Positions 17,730 through 26,239 of a stretch of DNA of 64,000 nt are shown piece after piece. The DNA is from Methanoflorens sp963701995 (lineage in GTDB: Archaea; Halobacteriota; Bog-38; Methanoflorentales; Methanoflorentaceae). The stretch covers positions 1,054,001-1,118,000 of the forward strand of contig OY969693.1 in the NCBI GenBank assembly GCA_963701995.1. Direction: 5' to 3'. The notes under the pieces are model-generated. The model saw nothing but the letters and a program-made list of their open reading frames with translations, searched no databases and was not told the origin of the DNA. The stretch's first letter is position 1. Every line of letters begins with the position of its first letter. A program made the position numbers and the translations under genes.

Positions 17730-18272
17730 TCACGCTCCGTCGCTCGCTTGCTTCTCGGAACCGTCGACTTCGCGCAGCGGGGATCCGACATAGTATCCGA
17801 TGAGCGCTTGTTCACTTGTGGGGAGAACGTAGCTTGGAACGGTCACTCTGCGTCCTGCGACTGCGACATGTCCGTGGACAATAAGTTGCCTGGCGTGCTT
17901 GGCAGAACTGGCTAAACCTTGCTTCTGGACTTGGGTTTGTAGCCGCCTCTCCATTAAATCTTCACTTGCCAAGGTGAGCACGTCGTCCAGAGATGAGTCA
18001 TATTTGATGAGACCTATACGTTTTAGTCTGTCGAGGAATTTCTCCGTCTCAAACTTCGCGTGCTCGCCACGCTCACCAACCTCTTGAATGTCGAAGAGCA
18101 ATTTCCGCGCCTCACGTCGATACTTCCTCAACGTCGTCTCGACTTTCCAGACTTCTCTCTTGTTTTTCAAACCGTAAGTTCTTACGAGCTCGGCTTCTTC
18201 GGCGATCCTTGCTCCCTGCCATGGGTGACTGGGCTTATCAAACGTTTTTCTGCTTTTGCCAGGATACCCCAT
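17730..18272 (-). CDS. rps4: Ribosomal protein S4
   Basis: Small-subunit protein uS4, 180 residues. The ATG at 18272 gives MGYPGKSRKTFDKPSHPWQG, the archaeal S4 start, with AAGGTG six bases upstream; a GTG three codons earlier overlaps that site. An S4 RNA-binding domain (KQGLASSAKHARQLIVHGHVAV) forms the C-terminal half. Confidence 0.95.
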   Translation of the reverse strand: MGYPGKSRKTFDKPSHPWQGARIAEEAELVRTYGLKNKREVWKVETTLRKYRREARKLLFDIQEVGERGEHAKFETEKFLDRLKRIGLIKYDSSLDDVLTLASEDLMERRLQTQVQKQGLASSAKHARQLIVHGHVAVAGRRVTVPSYVLPTSEQALIGYYVGSPLREVDGSEKQASDGA

Positions 18273-18290
18273 CTCTCGCACCTTCTAGCA

Positions 18291-18788
18291 TTACCGCTTT
18301 TTGCGTTGTACGCCTACAGTCGCACCTCTGCGTCCTGTCGATTTGGTCCTCTGACCACGGACTTTGTGTCCTCTTTCGTGGCGAATCCCTACATAGCTTC
18401 GGGTCTTTTTCATTCGATTAAGATCTTCGCGAAGCGTAATATCTAGTTGAGAGCCTAACAGGTGTTGGTTTTCGCCTGTGACGGGACTTTTCTGGTAGTT
18501 GAACATCCAAGCCGGAATGTGCTGATCAAAACTAGCGACAGAATCCCTCAGCCTTTCTATTTGCTCGTCATCCAGATAGCCCATCGTGTCTCTAGGATTC
18601 ACGTTGGCGCTTTGAGTCAGAATTCGCGCCGTTCGTATACCAACGCCTTTCAAACCTGTGAGTGCGTACTGGACTGCTTTTTTTCCATCCAGATCCGTTT
18701 GCGAGATTCTTACTATATACTTGATCTCGTCGTGTTCTGGCTGTTTCTTGTCATCCTTGGGCACATGAATACCTCGCGTGTGTGGCAT
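18291..18788 (-). CDS. rps13: Ribosomal protein S13
   Basis: Small-subunit protein uS13, 165 residues, first gene of the superoperon. The IVRISQTDLDGKKAVQYALTGLKGVGIRTA segment and the end RGQRTKSTGRRGATVGVQRKKR are typical. About 25 extra residues precede the conserved start (MPHTRGIHVPKDDKK), so the N terminus is longer than usual. The ATG at 18788 is chosen; a TTG three codons earlier is possible. A TATA-like element at 18804-18812 suggests a short or absent leader. Confidence 0.93.
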   Translation of the reverse strand: MPHTRGIHVPKDDKKQPEHDEIKYIVRISQTDLDGKKAVQYALTGLKGVGIRTARILTQSANVNPRDTMGYLDDEQIERLRDSVASFDQHIPAWMFNYQKSPVTGENQHLLGSQLDITLREDLNRMKKTRSYVGIRHERGHKVRGQRTKSTGRRGATVGVQRKKR

Positions 18789-18803
18789 TTTAACCAATCA
18801 TCG

Positions 18804-18812
18804 TATTTATAA
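18804..18812 (-). promoter_or_regulatory. TATA-like element upstream of S13
   Basis: The minus strand reads TTATAAATA about 20 bases before the S13 ATG. It is the only good TATA candidate between tRNA-Ser and S13 and would give a leaderless or nearly leaderless transcript for the superoperon. The spacing is slightly short. Confidence 0.45.
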
Positions 18813-18888
18813 CTAGCACGCTGAATGCGCTTTTTTGCGATAGCTCGAAGGATCGGTGCGGCTTCACGGAAACGGGTCGCACAGAAAG

Positions 18889-18975
18889 CGCTGGGGGTGG
18901 GATTTGAACCCACGAGTCCCGGAGGGACACTGGTTTAGCAAACCAGCGCCGTAGACCAAGCTTGGCTACCCCAAC
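18889..18975 (-). tRNA. tRNA-Ser (anticodon GCT)
   Basis: Minus-strand class II cloverleaf: acceptor GTTGGGG/CCCCAGC with discriminator G (usual for serine), anticodon stem CTGGT/ACCAG around loop TTGCTAA, long variable arm, T arm TTCAAAT. CCA is not encoded and there is no intron. It begins a few bases after the 3' end of the SRP RNA and has no separate TATA box, so it is probably processed from the SRP RNA transcript, a linkage also described in other Euryarchaeota. Confidence 0.95.
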
Positions 18976-18979
18976 AGCG

Positions 18980-19289
18980 GGTGTGGGCGCACAGAAAGGT
19001 CGTCACTCCGCAGCCTGGCAGAGCTCCCAACTCATTCTCTATCCCGCGACCCTCCGAGCGTCACGCGTCCGCGATAGGTTTGCTCCCTTCCGGGCCTGAA
19101 CCGGTGCTCACGGTGAGCGCATGCCGCTGGTTCTCCAATCAGCAACACACGGCCGTTGACCCCGCAGGACGGAATTTCATTGTCTGAATTATAAGATGGT
19201 CAAACTGCCAAAATGCCTTCCTTCTGTTTCGCTCCCCACTTGTCGACGTTTTTGGGTTACAGAGGACGCCGAGCCATCCGAGCTAGCCC
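18980..19289 (-). ncRNA. ffs: Signal recognition particle RNA (7S RNA)
   Basis: About 310 nt on the minus strand. The 5' part (from 19289) has the archaeal 7S Alu-domain pattern: GGGCTAG start, then CTCGGCGTCCTCTGTAACC and a GTCGAC segment. The middle to 3' part has the helix 8 signature GGCCCGGAAGGGAGCAAACC, where SRP54 binds. The first bases GGGC can pair with GCCC near the 3' end (helix 1). The 3' end is an estimate. It acts with SRP19 and SRP54 in membrane targeting. A TATA box lies 27 bases upstream. Confidence 0.92.
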
Positions 19290-19312
19290 AGTTATCATGT
19301 AGCTACTAGTAT

Positions 19313-19320
19313 CTATAAAA
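19313..19320 (-). promoter_or_regulatory. TATA box of the SRP RNA
   Basis: The minus strand has TTTTATAG centred about 27 bases before the inferred SRP RNA 5' end at 19289, the normal archaeal TATA-to-start distance. It is likely to serve the downstream tRNA-Ser as well. Confidence 0.7.
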
Positions 19321-19398
19321 TTATCGCTGAACTTGTTTGCAAATGTCGCTGCGCCCCTGTTGTCAACTTGGTCAGCTCAATGTTTGAGATCGCTGGCG

Positions 19399-20811
19399 CT
19401 AGCCCTTGATGACTCCCATGGGGGTGAGCCGCGCAACGGCTTCTGAGATGCCGAGCTTTGAAACGACGTCGATGACCTCGTCTATCGGCTTGTACGCTTC
19501 TGGTGCCTCTTCTGGCACTGACGAAAGATCATCAGTTTTTATCGCGATGTGTTTTCGCTGCAGACCCTCTGTAACGCCTTTCCAAGTCAAAGAGCGTCTC
19601 GCAGCTTTCCGGCTGAGAATTCGACCTGCCCCGTGGCACGTCGATCCGAAGGTAGTACTCATTGCTTTTTTGGTGCCGTGCAGAACGTAAGAGGCAGTCC
19701 CCATGCTGCCTGGGATGAGCACCGGCTGTTCGATTCCATAACTCGCATCCTTGTCGAATGCTCTTGTGGCGCCTTTGCGGTGCACGTACACCTCCTTGCG
19801 GCCTCCATCGATCGTGTGTTTTTCTAGCTTTGCAATATTGTGCGCGACATCGTACACGAGGGTTGCAGTCGTGTTGAACTTCTGCTCCAGAATGTCTCGC
19901 ACCCAAAATGACATTACTTGCCGATTTGTCCACGCGTAGTTGGCAGCTGCTGCCATTGCGCTGAAGTAGTCTCGCGCCTCTTGTGAGTCTGCAGGAACGC
20001 ACGCAAGTTGCTTGTCGGGGAGTGCGATAGAATACTTGCGACTCGCCGCTTGAAACATTTTCACGTAGTCAGTGCAGATTTGATGGCCAGCCCCCCGTGA
20101 CCCCGAATGAAGCATTATGCAGACTTGCTGTTCTTTCAAACCAAACAAATCTGCGGCCTTTTTATCAAAAACTCGATCGACGGATTGAATTTCTAAGAAG
20201 TGGTTTCCACTTCCTAGACTTCCAAGCTGGGGTTTGCCCCTCTTTTTCGCCAGCGGACTGACTTTTGCAGGATCTGCACCGTCCAAACAGCCATTGCTCT
20301 CGCAGTGCTTCAGATCTACAGGGTTTCCATATCCCTGATTAACGGCCCACTTTGCCCCACCGAAGAACACGTCGTTAAGCTCTTTTTCAGAGAGCCGCAG
20401 CGGTCCCTTCGAGCCAAGTCCCGACGGAATTGCTTCAAATAGTGTTGTTATTAGCTCATCAATTCGGGGCTCAATTTCTTCTTTGAACAGGGTTGTCACT
20501 AGGAGCCTCGTGCCGCAGTTGATATCGAACCCAACCCCCCCTGGCGAGAGGACGCCTTCGCTAACGTCGAACGCGGCAACGCCGCCGATGGGAAAACCAT
20601 ATCCCGTGTGCACATCAGGCATCGCGAGCGACCATTTCTGGATTCCGGGCAGCGTCGCGACGTTCGCCACTTGTTGTATCGCGCCCCTCTCGAGGTATTT
20701 CATAAGGACTTCTGACAAGAAGATTCGACCAGGGACACGCATCCTTAGCGCTGCGTCCTGCGGCACTTCCCAAACATACTCGCCTAGTTTGACCAATTCT
20801 TCGAACGCCAT
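19399..20811 (-). CDS. rtcB: RNA-splicing ligase RtcB
   Basis: RtcB joins tRNA exon ends (2',3'-cyclic phosphate and 5'-OH) using GTP and Mn2+. The 470 residues contain MPDVHTGYGFPIGGVAAFD, GGVGFDINCGTRLL (with the metal-binding DINCG), GSLGSGNHFLE, HSGSRGAGHQ and the late SMGTASYVLHG and CHGAGR motifs around the guanylylated histidine. No intein is visible. It directly follows archease, its cofactor. Two intron-bearing tRNAs at 28.5-29.2 kb are presumable substrates. Confidence 0.96.
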   Translation of the reverse strand: MAFEELVKLGEYVWEVPQDAALRMRVPGRIFLSEVLMKYLERGAIQQVANVATLPGIQKWSLAMPDVHTGYGFPIGGVAAFDVSEGVLSPGGVGFDINCGTRLLVTTLFKEEIEPRIDELITTLFEAIPSGLGSKGPLRLSEKELNDVFFGGAKWAVNQGYGNPVDLKHCESNGCLDGADPAKVSPLAKKRGKPQLGSLGSGNHFLEIQSVDRVFDKKAADLFGLKEQQVCIMLHSGSRGAGHQICTDYVKMFQAASRKYSIALPDKQLACVPADSQEARDYFSAMAAAANYAWTNRQVMSFWVRDILEQKFNTTATLVYDVAHNIAKLEKHTIDGGRKEVYVHRKGATRAFDKDASYGIEQPVLIPGSMGTASYVLHGTKKAMSTTFGSTCHGAGRILSRKAARRSLTWKGVTEGLQRKHIAIKTDDLSSVPEEAPEAYKPIDEVIDVVSKLGISEAVARLTPMGVIKG

Positions 20812-20819
20812 CGAACCCC

Positions 20820-21230
20820 CTATACGTCTAGCGTTACCTCTGCGTGATAGATATCATTTTTCGTGACTGCTAGATTGTGATATGTCACCGCCTTTACTTC
20901 TGCGTTTAGTCTATGCCTGTTTGGATCTAATCTTTCGCCTAGACAATCGGCAGTTAACGACAAATCCACAATCCTGACGAAACATTTCTTAGCAGCAAAG
21001 CGCTCGATTTCAAACGTGATCAGAAGCTCCGCAAGCCAGTCGTAAAGCAAGTTCTCGTAAGAGTCGGAACCTATCTCTATGGTGCAAGTCTCTCCCAGCG
21101 CGACTTCATCGAGGAGAACCATTGTGCTTTCGAGAGCTTCTGCCGCATTTTCAAATAGCTCGTTTAAGGCTCTTCCGTGCGCCATAAAAGTTACATCAGC
21201 TGTGTCCTCTAGAAACTCGTATTTTTGCAT
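20820..21230 (-). CDS. Archease (RtcB-activating protein)
   Basis: This 136-residue protein starts MQKYEFLEDTADVTFMAHG, the archease start, and ends NDIYHAEVTLDV with the conserved acidic calcium-site region. Archease speeds guanylylation of RtcB and allows multiple turnovers. It is eight bases upstream of rtcB in one operon. Confidence 0.94.
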   Translation of the reverse strand: MQKYEFLEDTADVTFMAHGRALNELFENAAEALESTMVLLDEVALGETCTIEIGSDSYENLLYDWLAELLITFEIERFAAKKCFVRIVDLSLTADCLGERLDPNRHRLNAEVKAVTYHNLAVTKNDIYHAEVTLDV

Positions 21231-21291
21231 GCCGCTATCGTATAGGATATGAACCAGATATTAATATACATTGATCAATTGAGGCTAGTCG

Positions 21292-21957
21292 ATGAGACCA
21301 TATGTCTTTATTAATTCAGCAATGAGTGCCGACGGCAAAATCTCCACAGTAGCGAGAAAACAAGTGCGCATTTCTGGTGAAGAGGACCTCCGGCGAGTTG
21401 ATGCGCTAAAAGCGGACGTTGATGCCGTCATGGTAGGGGTCGGGACCGTTCTCGCGGACGATCCGAAGCTTTCCATAAAGTCGGTGGTACTCAAGCGCAC
21501 GCGAGTGGACCAGGGGAGAACTGAGAATCCGTTGCGAGTGGTGGTCGATAGCCGTGCACGAACGCCACCGACTGCGGCCGTTTTGGGATCAAATGCGCTT
21601 ATAGCGACGTCGCAACAGGCCCCACGTCACAGGGTAGAAGAGCTCGAAACAAAGGCTGAAATACTCGTTGTCGGAGAGCGCAAAGTGGATCTCGCTGCGC
21701 TGCTTGGGCGTTTGAAGGATCGAGGGGTGGAATCTCTCTTAGTGGAGGGTGGCGCAACGCTCAATTTCGCCCTTCTAAGTTTGGGCTTAGTCGATGAGAT
21801 TTACACATACGTAGGGAACATTATTATTGGGGGCAGTGCAGCGCCAACGCTGGTCGATGGAGAGGGCCTGACCAACGACTTTGTCAAGCTGAATCTGCGA
21901 GAAATTCGTCAAATCGGCGACGGCGTGCTCATCAAGTGGAGAGTCGTCAGCTTTTGA
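21292..21957 (+). CDS. 2,5-diamino-6-ribosylamino-4(3H)-pyrimidinone 5'-phosphate reductase
   Basis: This NADPH-dependent reductase of archaeal riboflavin/F420 precursor synthesis reduces the ribosyl to a ribityl chain. It has 221 residues and consists only of a RibD C-terminal-type domain. Key segments are FINSAMSADGKIST, VDAVMVGVGTVLADDPKLS and LLVEGGATLNFALLSLGLVDE. The gene is single and faces the glycosyltransferase cluster. Confidence 0.9.
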   Translation: MRPYVFINSAMSADGKISTVARKQVRISGEEDLRRVDALKADVDAVMVGVGTVLADDPKLSIKSVVLKRTRVDQGRTENPLRVVVDSRARTPPTAAVLGSNALIATSQQAPRHRVEELETKAEILVVGERKVDLAALLGRLKDRGVESLLVEGGATLNFALLSLGLVDEIYTYVGNIIIGGSAAPTLVDGEGLTNDFVKLNLREIRQIGDGVLIKWRVVSF

Positions 21958-21967
21958 CCTCTGACAT

Positions 21968-23011
21968 TCATCGTGCTTCTTGGGCGGCCCCTTCAACTGC
22001 TCCTTCCACTACTGGTCGATCTTGTAGGATCTTTATGCTCACCAACCCACCTACGACTACGTTTAGATAGTAAGTAATCACTCTCCAACCTAGGATGAAG
22101 ATGCCGAGAATTGACGTGCTCACGAAGACTGAATAAATCGCCGCGGTGCTCACTTCGGCTATGCCGCTGTTTCCCGGCGTGAGTGGAATCATTGCGATCA
22201 TCATTAGAACTGTCTGGGCAGAAAAGGACGCCAAAATCCACGGCTGTGATCCGAGGCCGACGAGAATAAGCGAAGCAATGGAAAACTGCAGAAGCCAAAA
22301 CGCCGTCGTAAGAAGAAAACCTTTGACTAAAGCTCGTCGTTCATCCTTCAAGTAGCGCTTCGAGCTATTGTGAAAGACGTCGATCTCTCGCAAAGCCTTT
22401 TGCATGGCTCTGTCAGCCTTGTCAGCGCCTCTCACTTTGACGAACAGCCAGCGTACTTTTGTCACCAAAGACTTCACCTTTCTTGGCTTTGCCATAACAT
22501 AAAGCAGGACGAAAAAGAGTAAACCGAAAACTAGGGCTGCGGCCCCGAAAAGGGCTATGATCCCGGGCGTGCTCTGCACGTACCGGGTGAACAGCAGAAA
22601 TGCGATCGGGGCGGCTATGCCTAAGAAAAGTGCATCGAGCATTCTTTCTCCGAGGACGACCGCGGAGGCATCCCCCACGGATAGCTTGCAACCTCGCAAC
22701 AGCTGAATTCTGGTAACTTCCCCACCGGCGTGTCCCGGAGTGATTGCTGCGGCAAACAGATTTGACAAGACGATCTCGACCGATTTTCTGAATGAGAGCT
22801 CGCCTCCAACCGCTTCTGACATGGTCTTCAATCGGGCGCCCCAGACGAGCCACGAACTGAACTGAAAGATCAATGCGGCGGCTAAGAACGCTGGGTGAAT
22901 TTGTATGAGGCTACGCAACTGGCCCGGCGTGATCGTGTAAAATAGGAGTGCGAGGATCGAGATTATGCTGAACGTCAGTGAAATCGCAAGCCACTTTCGC
23001 ATGCCGTTCAA
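21968..23011 (-). CDS. Flippase-like membrane protein (LPG synthase TM family, UPF0104)
   Basis: About eight to ten membrane segments in 347 residues, with the family motifs NLFAAAITPGHAGGEVTRIQLL and PLTPGNSGIAEVS. Archaeal members such as AglD-neighbouring proteins are linked with lipid-linked sugar handling in surface glycosylation. It follows the GT2 and GT4 genes in one direction (18-base gap to GT2), so it probably moves or uses a polyprenyl-linked sugar. The TTG at 23011 has a GGGGGG run eight bases upstream; an ATG three codons later is the alternative. Confidence 0.85.
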   Translation of the reverse strand: MNGMRKWLAISLTFSIISILALLFYTITPGQLRSLIQIHPAFLAAALIFQFSSWLVWGARLKTMSEAVGGELSFRKSVEIVLSNLFAAAITPGHAGGEVTRIQLLRGCKLSVGDASAVVLGERMLDALFLGIAAPIAFLLFTRYVQSTPGIIALFGAAALVFGLLFFVLLYVMAKPRKVKSLVTKVRWLFVKVRGADKADRAMQKALREIDVFHNSSKRYLKDERRALVKGFLLTTAFWLLQFSIASLILVGLGSQPWILASFSAQTVLMMIAMIPLTPGNSGIAEVSTAAIYSVFVSTSILGIFILGWRVITYYLNVVVGGLVSIKILQDRPVVEGAVEGAAQEAR

Positions 23012-23029
23012 GATCTGGCCCCCCTGTAG

Positions 23030-24007
23030 CTAGACGTTTGATCTGGCTACCTCGGCCCACTCACACTTGCGGGAAGTTAGATGCTGTCCGACGGCCACGG
23101 TCCCGCATAGCGTCATCAAGCAGGCGTACCCGGCCAAGCCGAGCAGGATTTTGAATGATTCCGCTAAGCTATCACTTTCTAACCTAATTGCTCTGCAATA
23201 TATAAAGACAAAAGGCGCTAATAAGTATGAAAAAAATGGGATCGTTAGCGAGCCCAGCCACGTCACTTTTACTAAGATAGGAACGCGAGCGACGAACATT
23301 GGACCAAGATACTTTCGAAACCCCTCGACTGCACCGCGGAACCATCGAACTCTTTGATTGTACAAGTCCTGAATGGAAGTAGGAGCCTGTTCCCCTACTT
23401 TTGTCTTAGCGAGCAGTGCGCGGTTCCCCGAAAGATATATCTTCTCGCTAATATCTAGATCCTCACACAAACAACGTTCATCAAAACCTGTCGTCCTTAG
23501 AAAGGGTGCTTTTGACACTCCTATCACGCCGTTGAACTGAATGAAGCCCCTTGACCACCTGGAAAAACGATAGATATCACAGAAAAACTTGTATTCGATT
23601 GAAACGATCTTGGTAAGGGTGTTTACTTTATTAGTCACGAAGCGGCAGCCACTTGCGAGCACCCCGTCGTCTGTCGCCGTGAGTTCACGCACACACTCCG
23701 CCAAAAAATCAGGGTTGGGCCGGCTATCGACGTCGAATAGTGCAATGCAGTCTGCACCCTCTGTCACGTTCAGAATGTCGTTTATGGCGCCAGCTCGGCG
23801 GCCTCTATTGCCATTTCTGATCACTATGTGGAAATGCGGCGGCAGCAGTGCGTACAGAGAGTTGTAATCTTTTCCGCTGCTGTCATTGACGTAGTACGCT
23901 TCAAAATCGAGACCACTGCAGTCTAGAGCGCCTAGGCTCTTGATTGATTTTTCAACGAGTGCGTTCGGTTCGGACGGCGCTACCGGGATGATGGCGCAAA
24001 CTTTCAT
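23030..24007 (-). CDS. Glycosyltransferase family 2 membrane protein
   Basis: The 325-residue protein has a cytoplasmic GT-A domain first: CAIIPVAPSEP, the metal motif DVDSRPNPD (DxD), then CEDLDISEKIYLSGN and QRVRWFRGA (the Q-x-x-R-W of processive enzymes). Two to three membrane segments follow at the C terminus. It resembles chitin/hyaluronan/cellulose synthase-type GT2 enzymes and may build a surface glycan. It has its own TATA box and is followed by the flippase-like gene. Confidence 0.85.
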   Translation of the reverse strand: MKVCAIIPVAPSEPNALVEKSIKSLGALDCSGLDFEAYYVNDSSGKDYNSLYALLPPHFHIVIRNGNRGRRAGAINDILNVTEGADCIALFDVDSRPNPDFLAECVRELTATDDGVLASGCRFVTNKVNTLTKIVSIEYKFFCDIYRFSRWSRGFIQFNGVIGVSKAPFLRTTGFDERCLCEDLDISEKIYLSGNRALLAKTKVGEQAPTSIQDLYNQRVRWFRGAVEGFRKYLGPMFVARVPILVKVTWLGSLTIPFFSYLLAPFVFIYCRAIRLESDSLAESFKILLGLAGYACLMTLCGTVAVGQHLTSRKCEWAEVARSNV

Positions 24008-24030
24008 TTCAGAAGAAAATTCGATTAACG

Positions 24031-24038
24031 TATATTAA
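24031..24038 (-). promoter_or_regulatory. TATA box for the GT2 gene
   Basis: TTAATATA on the minus strand is centred 27 bases before the ATG at 24007. This predicts a leaderless transcript for GT2 and the flippase-like gene, separate from the GT4 gene upstream. Confidence 0.6.
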
Positions 24039-24068
24039 GTCGTCGTTCTTGAAGCGTCTTTTTTCGTT

Positions 24069-25196
24069 TTACGCGTCTGTCACGTTCGCATAAAGGTTAA
24101 GGATCTGTTGCGCAATGATCTTCCAGTCATATTTCTGTTCAACGCGCCTGCGCCCGTTTTTACCCATTGATCTTGCGTTTGTAGGGTTTTCGAGAATCTC
24201 TAGAATGGCATCTGCAAGGGAAGAAGGATCTCGCGGCGTTACTAGCAGACCGCCTTCGCCAACGACGTCGAGCACGCCCGGAATTCTGGAAGCAATCACT
24301 GGCGTTTCGCACGCCATCGCTTCTAAAAGAACTATGCCGAAAGCCTCGAGGCGCGTGAAAGAGGGAAGGACTAGTGCCGAAGAGCTTGTGTAGAGCTTTA
24401 AAAGAGCGGCTCTTGATACGTGCCCACAGAATTTGATTCGATCTTCACAGCCGTTGGCGAGTCTTTTTAGTCGTTCTCGCTCCTCCCCATCGCCGACGAT
24501 TAAGAAAGTCGCGTCGCTTAGTTGGCTTAATACGATCTTGGCGGCGTTGACAAGATCATCGACGCCTTTCACGGAGCTCAGTCGACCAACGAAGAGTATC
24601 TGGTGGCGCCTCTTTTCGCCGTTTAAGCCGAGCAAATGTCTGTCAAAGGTCTCAAGTCTAATGCCATTCGGCACGATTTCATAGCGATAATCGCGCAGCA
24701 CAGAGGAAGTTCGCGCGTAAGATTCAGTTGTAGCGATTATCTGCGCGACGTTGTCGAGGATCGGCTTTGTATATAGGGCTGTGTTGACTTCGTCCACGAG
24801 GTATTTGCAGATGTTCGGAATTCTGAGATTTGCCATATTGTCGGGAATTTCGAGATCGCAGTGGTAAGTAAGCACGTGTGGAACGTGCGGTAGGCCTTTG
24901 ACCACCCCGTAAGACATGAACGGCGGGGGATAGTGTGAATGCACGACATCGGCGTTGAACTGCGCAATGCGCCGGCGCAGAGCATACATATAGGGGATAT
25001 ATGGCAGATTCACAGCGGGAAATCTGTTTACAGAGAGTCCGCCCAAAACCTCATTTGGCCTAGACTTGGGGACGTCGGCGCACAAAACAATAACCTCGTG
25101 CCCGAGGTCCCGTAAGCTTTGCGAAAGCTCAAGACAGTGAGTTTCGACTCCACCGATGTGCGGGTAGAAGTAAGAAGAGGCTTGAATTATTTTCAC
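24069..25196 (-). CDS. Glycosyltransferase family 4
   Basis: This GT-B fold enzyme of 375 residues has the N-terminal SYFYPHIGGVETHCLELSQSL and the C-terminal donor-site motif SFTRLEAFGIVLLEAMACETPVI (E-x7-E). These enzymes transfer sugars from nucleotide donors to lipid or sugar acceptors. It starts at GTG, which forms GTGA with the stop of an open frame immediately upstream. It stands before GT2 and the flippase-like gene. Confidence 0.9.
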   Translation of the reverse strand: MKIIQASSYFYPHIGGVETHCLELSQSLRDLGHEVIVLCADVPKSRPNEVLGGLSVNRFPAVNLPYIPYMYALRRRIAQFNADVVHSHYPPPFMSYGVVKGLPHVPHVLTYHCDLEIPDNMANLRIPNICKYLVDEVNTALYTKPILDNVAQIIATTESYARTSSVLRDYRYEIVPNGIRLETFDRHLLGLNGEKRRHQILFVGRLSSVKGVDDLVNAAKIVLSQLSDATFLIVGDGEERERLKRLANGCEDRIKFCGHVSRAALLKLYTSSSALVLPSFTRLEAFGIVLLEAMACETPVIASRIPGVLDVVGEGGLLVTPRDPSSLADAILEILENPTNARSMGKNGRRRVEQKYDWKIIAQQILNLYANVTDA

Positions 25197-25426
25197 GCTG
25201 ATTCACGTTGAATGTGCGCGTAGGTGTTGAATAAGTTATCGCGGAATCTCCGTCCGCGCTGAGGCATTTTGATGTCGAATGCGGATCTAACGTCGTTTGA
25301 AAGACGTTTAGCAACGTCGAAACTGACTGGTTGCAGCGCGAGCGCGCTAGCTTGGCACAGTAACGCATGGCACCCTGATTAACAAAAGTTAAATAGCACA
25401 TTTGTCCTGTAGGTCAGTGTGCTTTC

Positions 25427-26032
25427 ATGAGCCGTTTCATAGCCGTAATAGCGGTGCTGGCTGTGTTTTTTGTTATAGCAACCTCCTCTTTGACGGTCAG
25501 CGTCAAAGCCCAAAATGAGATAACGTGGGTTTATGATTACCCCACAGGGATGAAGGCTGCGGCCGAGGAAAATAAGCCCGTGATGGTATACATTCACGAA
25601 GATTGGTGCCCTCGATGCAGAAACATGGATCAAAACACCTGGACCGATGGTGAAGTTATTAAACTTTCGTCGAACTTCGTGAACATAAACGTGGCCGGGA
25701 CTGAACAAGGAACGCTATATAATTATAGCAAGCCTCCACTGATTGTATTCACGGACCCGCAAGGCAGGGTCATTGTCAAACAAAACGCAGAACTGTCGGC
25801 TAGTCAGGTGACTGCCCTGCAACGGCGGGTGCTCGCTCAAGCGCCGTTCTCGTCCTCCTCCGCGACAGGCAATCCTCCAACCACACCCACACCTGCAACC
25901 AATGCAACGGCCATCAACCCAAGCGTTGCGGCCAAAGCCGCGGGGGTGCCCGGTTTTGAAGCGATCCCTTCAATCGTTGGCATATCGATTACCGCGCTCG
26001 TGCTGTCGCGCATTGGTAAGAGCCCGAGGTAA
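25427..26032 (+). CDS. Exported thioredoxin-like protein with PGF-CTERM-type tail
   Basis: Residues 1-28 form a signal peptide (FIAVIAVLAVFFVIATS). A thioredoxin_7/DUF255-like domain follows with the active site WCPRC (C61, C64) in HEDWCPRCRNMDQNTW. A Thr/Pro/Ala linker and then VPGFEAIP, a hydrophobic stretch and a basic end (about residues 174-201) form a PGF-CTERM-type signal, which archaeosortase A would cut and replace with lipid. It may therefore be a cell-surface thiol oxidoreductase. A similar tail occurs at 53.5 kb. Confidence 0.82.
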   Translation: MSRFIAVIAVLAVFFVIATSSLTVSVKAQNEITWVYDYPTGMKAAAEENKPVMVYIHEDWCPRCRNMDQNTWTDGEVIKLSSNFVNINVAGTEQGTLYNYSKPPLIVFTDPQGRVIVKQNAELSASQVTALQRRVLAQAPFSSSSATGNPPTTPTPATNATAINPSVAAKAAGVPGFEAIPSIVGISITALVLSRIGKSPR

Positions 26033-26045
26033 CCCAGCCAAACCC

Positions 26046-26093
26046 GGCGGACGCTGGTCTCAGGTCAAACAGCCTGATCAACTGCTGTCCGCC
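26046..26093 (+). other. Stem-loop downstream of the thioredoxin-like gene
   Basis: GGCGGAC (26046-26052) can pair perfectly with GTCCGCC (26087-26093), and inside it CAGG can pair with CCTG. The element is 14 bases after the thioredoxin-like stop codon and well upstream of purS. It may be a terminator, an mRNA end structure or a small guide RNA; no box motif decides this. Confidence 0.4.
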
Positions 26094-26239
26094 AAAGCCT
26101 CGCGCACCAACGCTTGGTTCGATTTTTTCGGCAATCATAATCGGGCCAGATGGCACGCTTCGCCCGCGCTTACCTAGCTGGTTAGCAACCGATCGGATCA
26201 GCACCAATGTTTAACTATTATGATCCAACAGTACCTGCT

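Noticed and set aside
25989..26207. Minus-strand open frame of 72 codons across the end of the thioredoxin-like gene
   Set aside because: It overlaps the C-terminal coding part of a well-supported gene on the other strand, starts at TTG without a ribosome-binding site and resembles no family.
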